Shown piece by piece: positions 1 through 8,400 of a stretch of DNA of 25,349 nt (position 1 is the first letter of the stretch; the number at the start of each line of letters is the position of its first letter). The position numbers and the translations under genes are program-made. Under the pieces are notes generated by a model. The model saw only the letters and a list, made by a program, of their open reading frames with translations, searched no databases and was not told where the DNA came from. The stretch covers positions 1 through 25,349 of the forward strand of contig CAZMSZ010000069.1 in assembly GCA_964569055.1 (NCBI GenBank). Reading direction: 5' to 3'. Source of the DNA: JAWLGW01 sp964569055. Lineage in GTDB: Bacteria > Planctomycetota > J058.

Positions 1-36
1 GAGCGACAGCTCTTCCTTGGCGCTCTTGGCGGTCAA
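1..36 (-). CDS. Possible 5' end of a minus-strand gene leaving the window
   Basis: Read on the minus strand, a TTG at 36-34 opens a frame that begins MTAKSAKEELSL and runs off the left edge of the window. A purine-rich GGGGGAGG at 54-47 lies about 10 bases upstream and could be its ribosome binding site. An in-frame GTG at 63-61 is an alternative start. The gene would follow the RING-arrestin gene at 67-1665 on the same strand and closely enough to be co-transcribed. Only twelve codons are visible, so neither a product nor the reality of the gene can be established. Confidence 0.25.
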   Translation of the reverse strand, partial: MTAKSAKEELSL

Positions 37-66
37 TTCGCGACGGCCTCCCCCAGAGTCCACCCA

Positions 67-1665
67 CTACCCCGCGAGGACCTCGAGCACGCTGCGGGCG
101 CTGTCGATGTCGAGCACGACCTCGAGCTCGGTGCGGACCGCCTCCTCGACCTCGCCGTGGCGGTTGGTCACGGTGGGCGGGTGCTCGGGGTCGAGCAGGA
201 ACGAGAACGGGTAGCGCCGCACGCCGGCCGGGATCGTGACCCCGCCCTTCCCGGCGAGGAGCGCGAGCACCTCGTCCTGCAGGCGGCCGAGGGCGCTCGC
301 CGGGCCGTCGCCGAGGAAGGCGGCGCGGCGGTCGACGATCGGGGCGGTGCGGGGCGCGGGCGCGCCGCGGAGGCGGCGGGTGGTCAGCTCGGCGCGCAGG
401 CGGAGCGCTCCGCCGCGCACCCGTAGCGGGCGTGGGGCCTCGACCACCACGAACCCCTCCACCGCCTCGCCGCGCCGGGGGCGGCTCGAGGCGAGGTGGA
501 TCGAGACCGCCTGGCGGCGCGGCAGGGCCCGCGCGTCGTCGATCGGCGCCTCCACCCGCAGCCAGCGCGGGCCGAGGGCGGCGTCGCCCTCGAGCGCCTG
601 GAACGGTCGCTCGCGCGGGTCCTCGGGGCCGAGGCTCGCCATGGGGAGCGCGACGCCGAGGCGGAGCGCCTCGGTCGCGCGGCAGCCGAGCACGGTGCAC
701 CGCCCGTGCTCGTCGAGGCAGTCGCGGTGGTGCGCCGTGCCGCACCCGCTGCAGCGCAGCGGCGGCCCGGGGCGCGCGCCGCCGCCATCGGGCGCCTCGT
801 CGAGCGCCCGGTGGCAGAACGGGCAGCGGTCGAGCTCCGCGCGCGCGCTGGGCGCGATCGTGACGGCCGGGCGGCGGGCGGCCTCGCGCGCCGCCGCCAG
901 CTCCCCGCGCGCGCGCGCCGTCTCCGCCAGGCGCTGCACCGCGAGCACCACGCCCGCGGCGTCCGGCTCCGCCGGCCAGGCGGCGGGCGCGTCGAGCGCG
1001 AGGGCGGTCTCGGGCCCGCTCCCGAGCAGCGCCAACGAGAGCTCCGCCTGGTCGCGGGTCCAGGCGATCAGCGGCGCGCCCGACGTCGCCGCCTCCGCCG
1101 GCGGGAGCGGCCCTCGCACCGCCGGTCCCGCCGCGCGGCACGCCGCCTCGACCGAGGCGCCCTCGAGCGCGAACGCGACCAGCGGCCTGGCGCTCCCCAG
1201 GCAGCGCAGCAGCGCGTGGCCCCAGCGCAGCCGGGCGGGCAGCGCGGGGTCTGCCAGGGCCGCGGCCCGCGCCGACGGGTCGAGGCCGGGGCAGGGCTCC
1301 AGGACCCAGCACCCGTGGCGCACCCGCAGCCTCGGTCCTGCGGCGGGCGCCTCGAGCGTCACCCACCCGTCGAGCAGGCCGCCCTCGGTCCAGTCGCGAC
1401 CGGCCTGGGCGGCGCCAGCTCGCTCCGCAGCCAGCAGGCAGCACGCACCGCCCGCGCGGGCGGCGGCCAGGTCCTCTGCCAGCCGGCGCGGATCGGCGGC
1501 CACCCGCAGGCCCGGCGCGGGGGCGCGCGCGGCGGCTTCGGCCGGCCCGACCACGATGATGTCGACCCCCGGGGCGTCGCGGAGCTCGCGCGCGGCCTGC
1601 AAGGCGATCCGCCCCAGACGCTCGGGCTCGGGCAGGACCAGCGCGATCCGGGGGCGCGTCTCCAC
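67..1665 (-). CDS. Prokaryotic RING finger-arrestin-like domain protein
   Basis: This is a 532-aa protein with no signal peptide or membrane helix, so it is probably cytoplasmic. Residues 1-270 form an alpha/beta-looking region (opening RPRIALVLPEPERLG) that I cannot assign. Residues 281-328 carry a zinc-binding cluster with C281, C284, C305, C308, H312/H313, C316, C323 and C328. The order CPFC...CSGCGTAHHRDC...C...GC is characteristic of the Prok-RING_1 family (binuclear treble clef). Residues about 386-520 look arrestin-like: GEAVEGFVVVEAPRPLRVRG early, then IPAGVRRYPFSF and a late PPTVTNRHGEVEE...TELEV strand pattern. The domain calls follow known families; a role as an adaptor or ubiquitin-ligase-like protein is only inference. 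I chose the GTG at 1665 because folded-looking sequence begins there. No good Shine-Dalgarno is seen and upstream sequence is low complexity, so the start is uncertain. The gene is divergent from the giant-protein operon across 166 bp. Confidence 0.85.
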   Translation of the reverse strand: METRPRIALVLPEPERLGRIALQAARELRDAPGVDIIVVGPAEAAARAPAPGLRVAADPRRLAEDLAAARAGGACCLLAAERAGAAQAGRDWTEGGLLDGWVTLEAPAAGPRLRVRHGCWVLEPCPGLDPSARAAALADPALPARLRWGHALLRCLGSARPLVAFALEGASVEAACRAAGPAVRGPLPPAEAATSGAPLIAWTRDQAELSLALLGSGPETALALDAPAAWPAEPDAAGVVLAVQRLAETARARGELAAAREAARRPAVTIAPSARAELDRCPFCHRALDEAPDGGGARPGPPLRCSGCGTAHHRDCLDEHGRCTVLGCRATEALRLGVALPMASLGPEDPRERPFQALEGDAALGPRWLRVEAPIDDARALPRRQAVSIHLASSRPRRGEAVEGFVVVEAPRPLRVRGGALRLRAELTTRRLRGAPAPRTAPIVDRRAAFLGDGPASALGRLQDEVLALLAGKGGVTIPAGVRRYPFSFLLDPEHPPTVTNRHGEVEEAVRTELEVVLDIDSARSVLEVLAG

Positions 1666-1719
1666 TGCACCGAAGGTAGTCGTCGCGCGACCGCCGCGCG
1701 AGTGGGCGCCGGGGTGCCG

Positions 1720-1748
1720 TTCCCCGCGCTGGATCCCCCGGGCACAAT
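1720..1748 (+). promoter_or_regulatory. Weak candidate promoter for the giant-protein operon
   Basis: The 166-bp divergent gap contains TTCCCC (1720-1725), a 17-base spacer and CACAAT (1743-1748), which matches four of six bases of a sigma-70 -10 box. The -35 match is poor. It sits about 85 bases before the ATG at 1832. In such G+C-rich DNA this is suggestive only. Confidence 0.15.
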
Positions 1749-1822
1749 GCGCCGCCCGTTCGGCCCGCCGAGAACTTCGGCCCGAGCCGGGGCGTCCAAT
1801 CGGGCCGCTCGAGCCCTGCGCC

Positions 1823-1827
1823 GGAGG
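1823..1827 (+). promoter_or_regulatory. Ribosome binding site of the first giant-protein gene
   Basis: GGAGG lies four bases before the ATG at 1832. The frame stays open upstream, so this site and the signal peptide that immediately follows are what fix the start. Confidence 0.6.
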
Positions 1828-1831
1828 CTTC

Positions 1832-4800
1832 ATGACCCCCAGCCGCTCCCTCGCCTCCCGCTCCTCGTCATTGCTCGCCGCGTTGTGCCTGGCGCTGGCG
1901 GCCTCACCGGCGACCGCGCAGGAGGCGAGCGGCCCCTCGCTCGAGGCGCTCGAGGAGGCGTTCGGGGCCGACGGCACGGTGGTCCTGCCCCACGGCGCGC
2001 TCCTGCGCCTGCTCGACCCCAAGCCGACCGTCGGCCCGCCGCAGCCCGAGGCGCCGCGCGAGTTCGTGCTGCTCGGCGCGACGCTGCGGTGCGAGGTGGG
2101 CGAGGACTCGGCCCGAGTCGAGGCGCTGCTCGACCTCGAGGTCCGCGGCGGGGCTGGGTGGGTCGTGATCCCGCTCGGCGCGCCCGAGGCCGCCCTGACC
2201 GAGGTCGTGAGCGTCGACGAGCGCGGCGGGACGCGCGCGCTGGCGGTCGGCGCGATCGAGGACCTCACCGCGCGGGCGTCGGCGCGGGTGCGCGAGGGCT
2301 TGCCGGCGAAGGGGCATGCAGCCCTGCTCCCGGCCGGCGCGGGCCGCGTCCGGGTGCGCGTCCGCGGGGCGCTGCCGGTGGCGAGCCGCCCGGGCGAGGC
2401 GACGCTGCGCCTGACGGTCCCGCCCGCCGCGCTGACGCGCCTCGAGCTGAGCGGCCTCCCCGCCGGGGCCATCGTGGTCGGCGCCCTCGCGGAGCGCGCC
2501 GAGGCGGGCGGGCAGCGCGTCGCGTTCTACGCGGCGGGCGCCGAGGCCACGATCGGCTGGAACCCGCGCCCGCGCGCGACGGCCGGCGCGCCGCGCGAGG
2601 CGCCGCGCGAGCCGCTCCTCTCGGCGGAGACCGAGACCTCCCACCGCCTCGACGAGGGCGCGCTCGAGACGGTGACCCGGATCGAGTACCGCGTGCTGCA
2701 GGCCCCCTGCGCCCGCTTCGTGCTGCGCTTCCCCCAGGGGAGCACCTTGCTCGCCGTCGAGGGCCAGGGCGTGCTGCGGCTCCCCNNNNNNNNNNNNNNN
2801 NNNNNNNNNNNNNNNNNNNNNNNNNNNNNNNNNNNNNNNNNNNNNNNNNNNNNNNNNNNNNNNNNNNNNNNNNNNNNNNNNNNNNCCCCCAGGGGAGCAC
2901 CTTGCTCGCCGTCGAGGGCCAGGGCGTGCTGCGGCTCCCCGCCGCCGAGCCCGACGGGGAGGGCTGGCAACGGGCGACGGTCGAGCTGCGCGACGCGGTG
3001 AGCGGGCGCTACACGCTGCGCGTCCGGCTCGAGACGCTGCTCCCCGAGGGGGCGGAGACGATCGAGGCTCCGCGGGTCGAGACGGTCGGGACCGAGCGCG
3101 AGAGCGGCCTGATCGCCGCGCGCGGCTCCGCCGAGCTCAGCCTCGAGCCGAGCGAGGCGCGCGGGCTGGCGCAGGTCTCGCTGCGGCGGCTGCCCGACCC
3201 CGTCGCGGACGCGCTGGGCTGGGAGCGGGGCGAGGACGACCCGCCCCTCGCCTACCGCTACCTGCGCCGCCCGTGGGGGCTCGCCCTGCGGGTGCGCCCG
3301 ATCGAGCCCGAGCTCGAGGGCGAGGTCCACACCCTGGCGCTGGTCCGCGACGACGAGGTGGGCCTCGCCACCACGATCCGCTACACCGTCCGCAAGCGCG
3401 GGGTGTTCGGCGTGCGCCTCCGCCTCCCGGCCGGGTATCAGCTGCAGGAGTTCGCCGACGAGAAGGCGATCAAGGACCACCGGATCGAGCGGCTCCCGGG
3501 CGGCGGCGAGGTGCTCGCGGTCGACTTCGAGAAGCAGGTCCCGGTCGGCAGCTTCACCCTCGGCCTGTTCGGCGCGGTGCGCCGCACCCCGCAGCCCGAG
3601 AGCGGGGCCGTCGAGCTGGAGCTGCCGCGCGTGGGCCTGGAGGGCGTGGTCCGCGAGACCGGCGTGCTGGCGGTCGCGGCGCTCAGCCACCTCGAGCTGG
3701 TGCGCAAGGACGCGCGCGCGCTGTGGGCGATCCCGGTGCAGGAGCTCGCCGAGCAGGGCTTCCCCTACGGGGTCGGGCGCGGCGAGGAGCTCTCGTTCGG
3801 GTTCCGCTACGGCGCGGCGACGCCCGAGCTGGCGGCGACGTTCAGCGTGTCCAAGCGCGAGCCGAAGGTCGGCGCCCGGCTCGAGACGCTGGTCGACGCG
3901 CAGGAGGACGCGGTCCGCGTCACGACCACGATCCACCTCACGGTGGAGTACGCCGGGATCGACCGGGTCCGGCTGGAGGTCCCCGCGCGCCTGGCCGACG
4001 AGCAGGTCCTCGCCTTCGAGCACGAGGGGATCGTGGACCGGGCGGTCGCGGTCGAGGGCGAGCGCGCGATCGTGACGCTCACGCTGCAGGGGCGGCGCAC
4101 CGGCGCGTTCGCGCTCCGCTGCGCCTACCCGATCCCGCTCGACCGCTTCGCGGCGGGCCAGCAGAAGACGATCGTGCTGCGCCCGCTGCGGGTGCTCGAC
4201 TGCTTCGCGCAGAGCGAGGAGCTCGCGGTCAAGAAACACGCCAACCTCGTGATCGAGGAGGAGCACCTCGAGCGCGTCGAGCGGCGCGACCCCCGCGACC
4301 TCCCCGAGGGGCTGCGGGCCGACGGGGTGATCCAGGGCTACCGCACGGTGGCCCATCCCAGCTTCATCGCGCTGCGGCTCACCAAGTACGACTTCCAGGC
4401 CCCGCCCGACCTCGTGATCCGCCACCTCCACCAGGCCGAGGTCGTCAAGGCGAGCGGCGTGGTGGAGGCCGAGGCGGTGCTAGCGGTGCAGAACCGCGCG
4501 CGCCAGTACCTCCGGGTGGCGCTCCCCGCGGGCGCCGAGGTGCGCGGCCTCAACGTGGACGGGGTGACCGGCAAGCACACGCCCGAGGACCGCGAGTGGC
4601 GCGGGCGACCCACGATCCTGATCCACCTCGGGGAGGTGACCAAGGAGCGGCGCGAGGAGGCGTTCGGCGTGCGCCTGCGCTACAAGCTGGCCGGGGCCGG
4701 CGAGCTGGGCGCGTTCGGGCGGCTGGCGCTCGAGCCGCTGGCGTTCCCGCTCGGGCCCGAGGACGACGCGCCGCAGGCGCCGCTCGGGCGCATGACCCGC

Positions 4801-5433
4801 GCGCTCTACCTGCCGTCGGGCTACGCCTGGCTGGGGTTCGAGGGCGACGGGGCGCGGCTGTTCGACCAGGGCGGGCTGTGGAGCGCGCTGGAGTGGGAGA
4901 CGGCGCGCGCGGAGGGGAGCGCCTACCAGACCGGTCAGGCGATCGCCGCGCTGGAGGGGCTCGCGCCGCGCACGCGAGCGGGCATGTATCCGGAGCTCGA
5001 CACCGGCTCGGGCCCCCCGCTCCTGTTCGAGAAGGCGGACGGCGGCATGAGCGTCGCCGTCCCGTACGCCTCGTGGGGCGCGTTCTACCTGCTCGACGTG
5101 CTCTTGATCGCGGCCGTGATCGCGCTCGGCGTGCTCCTCGACCGGCGCGGCGTCTCCCCGGCGCTCTACCCCTGCGCCGCCGCGGCCGCGCTGGTGCTGC
5201 TGGGGCACGTGATCGGACGCCCGGCGGCCGTGTTCCTGGCGGCCGGGGTGGTGGGCGCCGCCGGGCTCGGCGGGGTGTGGGCCCTGCGCGGACTGGCCCG
5301 CGAGCTCTCCGCGCGGCGCGCCGAGCGGCGCGAGGCGGAGCGCGCCCGCGAGGCGCAGGTGACCAAGGCTCGCGCGCAGGCGGCGGAGGCCGAGGCGCGC
5401 GCCCAGGCCGCCGCCGGCGGCGAGAGCCGCTGA
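1832..5433 (+). CDS. Giant exported membrane-anchored beta-rich protein, unit A (split by assembly gap)
   Basis: The protein has 1148 aa once the artefactual 155 bp at the N gap are removed; as given, the frame shifts across the gap. Residues 1-29 form a signal peptide with a probable cut at ATA/QE. A long beta-rich exported region follows, with signatures shared with its neighbours: GTERESGLIAARGS (about 3090) and RETGVLAV (about 3650) after PRV, plus a 'QN...QY..VALPAGAEV...NVDG' module (4480-4566). About residues 1030-1053 form a membrane helix (YLLDVLLIAAVIALGVLL), with hydrophobic segments up to about 1102. The C-terminus is a charged A/E/R-rich, probably coiled-coil tail facing the cytoplasm. 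It is collinear with the gene at 14227-17931; for example LTKYDFQAP is identical and LVDAQED, KKH.NLVI and GTERESGL are shared. It is the first gene of the operon, with its stop 10 bases before the next start. I recognise no named family, and its function is unknown. Confidence 0.88.
2731..2785 (+). repeat. Left copy of a 55-bp sequence duplicated across the N gap
   Basis: These 55 bases recur without a mismatch at 2886-2940, directly on the other side of the gap. Both encode PQGSTLLAVEGQGVLRLP, in different frames of the given sequence. I read this as unmerged contig-end overlap and not as a biological repeat. Confidence 0.95.
2786..2885. other. Assembly gap of 100 N (scaffolding artefact)
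   Basis: Exactly 100 N lie inside unit A, flanked by two identical 55-bp copies. One copy plus the gap is 155 bp, which is not a multiple of three. Removing it brings the downstream frame (stop at 5433) into register with the upstream frame (start at 1832). The paralogue at 14227-17931 continues through the corresponding point without an insertion. No sequence is therefore likely to be missing here. Confidence 0.93.
2886..2940 (+). repeat. Right copy of the 55-bp sequence duplicated across the N gap
   Basis: This is identical to 2731-2785. The coding sequence that follows (AAEPDGEGWQRATVEL...) continues naturally from the left copy once the two are merged. Confidence 0.95.
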
Positions 5434-5438
5434 GGAGG
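5433..5438 (+). promoter_or_regulatory. Ribosome binding site deciding the start of the B-C gene
   Basis: AGGAGG begins on the last base of the preceding TGA stop and lies five bases before the GTG at 5444. It overlaps the alternative GTG at 5438, which argues for 5444 as the start. The placement also indicates translational coupling with unit A. Confidence 0.75.
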
Positions 5439-5443
5439 TGGTC

Positions 5444-8400
5444 GTGCCCCGCGCCGTCCCGCAACGCGCGCCGTTCGCCCTCCTCGCCGCCCTGGCCCTG
5501 AGCGCCCCCGCGGCCGGCCAGGAGCGAGCCGCTCCGGCGCGCTGGCCCGAGCGAGCCTTCGTGCCCGAGCGCGCCCTCGACGACATCCTCGACCGGCACC
5601 CCGACGGGGTGCTGCTCGCGCCGAGCGAGCTCGAGGCGCTGGTCGAGCGAGCGCGCGCCCGAGCGGCGGGCCGCGCCCGGCCGGCGGCCGCGGTCCCGCT
5701 GGCTCCCGTCGGGGCCACGATCGAGCGGCTCCGGCTGCGCGGGACCGTCGACCCAGCGGGCGTGGTCGAGCTCGAGGCCGAGGCCGAGGTCTCGGTCCTG
5801 TGGCCCGGCGTGGTCCGGCTCCCGCTGCCGCTCGCCGGGAGCGGCCTGACCGGGGTCTCGTGCGACGACGCGCCGGCCCGCCTGGTGCGCACGCGCGCCG
5901 GGGTCGAGGTGCTGCTCGAGGGGGTCGCGCCGGAGGGAGGCGCGCGCGCGACGCGCGTGGTCCGCTGGCGCGCCGCGGCGCGGGTGGCGGCCGGCGAGGA
6001 GCCCGGGTCGGGCGCCCTCGAGCTGAGCTTGCCGAGCGCGGCCTCGGGCGCCGTCTCGCTCACGATCCCCGGCGAGCTCGAGCCCCTCGGCGCCGACCCG
6101 GCGGTGTGGGTCGCCGCTCGCGACGCGCAGTCGACCGAGCTGCGCGCGGCGCTCGGCGGCGAGGCGTCCACCCGCGTGCGCCTGGCGTGGCGTCCGCTGC
6201 GGCGGCGCGCCGAGGCGCAGCCCTACATGGCGGTCGAGGCGCGCGAGCTGTTCCGGGTGCGGCGCGGGGTCGTGACCGTGGCCTGCGAGGGCGAGCTCGA
6301 GGTCTCCCGCGCGCCGATCGAGCGGCTCGAGCTCGAGCTGCCGCCGGGGTTCGTGATCCGCTCCCTGGCGCTCGAGCCGGGCGACGAGAGCTACGTGCAG
6401 CGCGGCGATCGGGTGGAGGTCCGGCTGGCGGCCCCGCGTCGCGGTCGCCTCGAGGTGCGCCTGGTGGCCGAGCTCGCCACCGGTGAGGGGGACGGGGGCG
6501 AGGCGGGCGCGAACGAGGCCGTCGCGGTGACGCTCCGCCCCGTCCGCTGGCTCGACGCCGCCCGCGCCGCGGGGGCGCTGGCGGTCGCGGCCGACGAGGA
6601 GGCGGAGGTCGCCTTCGGGCCCGCGCGCGGGCTCGAGCGCGCCGACCTGGCGGCGTTCGGCGGGGTGGCCGCGCCGGGCCTGGGCGCCGCGAGCCGCACG
6701 CAGGTCGTGGAGGACCGCGGCGCGCTCCTGCGCGCCTACCGCCAGACGGGCGAGGGGACGGCGGAGCTCGAGCTCGCGGTGCGCGCCGTCGAGCCGCGCG
6801 CCACGCTCCTGGTCAAGGCGGCGCTCGACGTGCGCGAGCGCGAGCTGCGCGCCCTGGCGGTCTATCAGTTCCGGGTGGAGGCGGGCACGGTGTTCCGCGT
6901 CCGCGCCGACCTCCCCGCGGGCTTCGCCCCCGTGCGCACCCTGGTGCGGGACGGGGCCGGGGCCGAGCCGGCGCACGTGCTCGAGCGCGTGCGCCACGAG
7001 GACGGGCGGCGCGGGCTGGCGGTCGAGCTGGAGCGAGGCCTGCGCCCGGGCGACGCGCTCCTCGTCACGGTGGAGGCCGTGTGGGAGGCGCCGCCCGACC
7101 AGGCGCGCGGCCTCGCCGGGAGCGACCTCGCCGTCCCGCGCTTCGGGGGCCAGCCCGCCGACTCGGTGCGCGGCTACCTGGGGTTCGCCCCCGACGCGGC
7201 GTTCCAGCTCGCCGGGAGCGAGCTGAGCGGGCTGGTGGCGATCCCGGCCGAGGAGCTGCCGCGGGCGGGGCTCGAGGTCCCTGGGCTGGTGCTCGGCTAC
7301 CGGATCGAGGAGGCGGGCTACGCGGGGACCGTGGCGGTGCGCCGGCGCAAGACCCGCCTCGCCGCGGAGGTCGCGGCGCGCCACCGGGTCGCCGAGCGGC
7401 TGGTGTCGAGCGACGTGACGCTCTCCCTCGACGTGGACGGGGCCCCGATCGAGGAGCTCGAGCTGCTGCTCCCGGCGGGGACGGGCCAGGCGGCGCGGAT
7501 CGACGGCGCCGGCCTGCGCGACGAGCGCGAGCGCGTGGGCGTCGCGCCCGACGGGCGCGAGCGGTGGCGGCTCCGCTTCGCCGAGCGGGTCGCCGGTCGG
7601 ATCACGCTGCGCGTGCGCCTGGAGGGGCAGCTCGCGCCCGCGGCCGCCGAGCCGGGCCTGCTCGAGGGCCGCTTGCCCCGCGTCGGTGTGGCCGGCGCCT
7701 ACCGCGAGCGCGGGACGCTGGCGGTCTACACGGCCGACGCGGTAGAGGTCACGGCCGAGGCGGTCGGGCTGCGGGCGATCGAGGGGACGGAGGTCGGGGC
7801 GAGCGACGCCGAGCGGCCGCTGTTCGCGTATCGCCACGTGAGCGGCGAGTACGAGCTGGCGCTGAAGGTGCGCCGGCTCGCCGCGGCGCCGGTGCTGACC
7901 GCGGTCGTGGAGCGCCTGGAGCTGACGACCAGCGCCGCGCCCGACGGGCGCGCCCGGCACGAGGCGCGGTTCGCGGTCAAGAACCTGGCGAACCAGTTCT
8001 TCGCGCTGCGCCTGCCCGAGGGCGCCACGCTGTGGTCGGTGGTGGTCGACGGCGAGGGCGTGAAGCCCGCGGCGCGGGCGGGGGTGTCGATCGTGCCCCT
8101 CCCCGAGGCGGGCGCGGCCGGCCCCGACGAGGTGACCGAGGTCGTGGCGACCTACACCCACGGCGGCGAGCCCTGGGGGCTGGTGGGCGACGCCAGCCTG
8201 GTCGCGCCGGCCCTGCTGGTGAGCGAGGCCGCCGACGAGCCGGTCCCCGTGCTGCACACCTCGTGGAGCCTGGCGGTCCCCGGCGACTACCGGGTGATCG
8301 ACCTCGGGGGCAACCTCGAGGCCGAGCGGGCCCCCGCGCGCGCCCGCCCGCTGCTGCTGGTGCCCGAGGTGCGCGCCGAGCTGCGCGCGAGCGGCGCGCC

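Noticed and set aside
236..1831. Upstream plus-strand extensions of unit A
   Set aside because: They lie opposite the RING-arrestin gene and are low complexity. The ATG at 1832 has a ribosome binding site and starts a complete signal peptide.
2731..2940. A biological direct repeat or target-site duplication around an unsequenced insertion
   Set aside because: The flanks are 55 bp and identical, the gap has the default length of 100, and merging restores the frame. This fits unmerged contig overlap much better.
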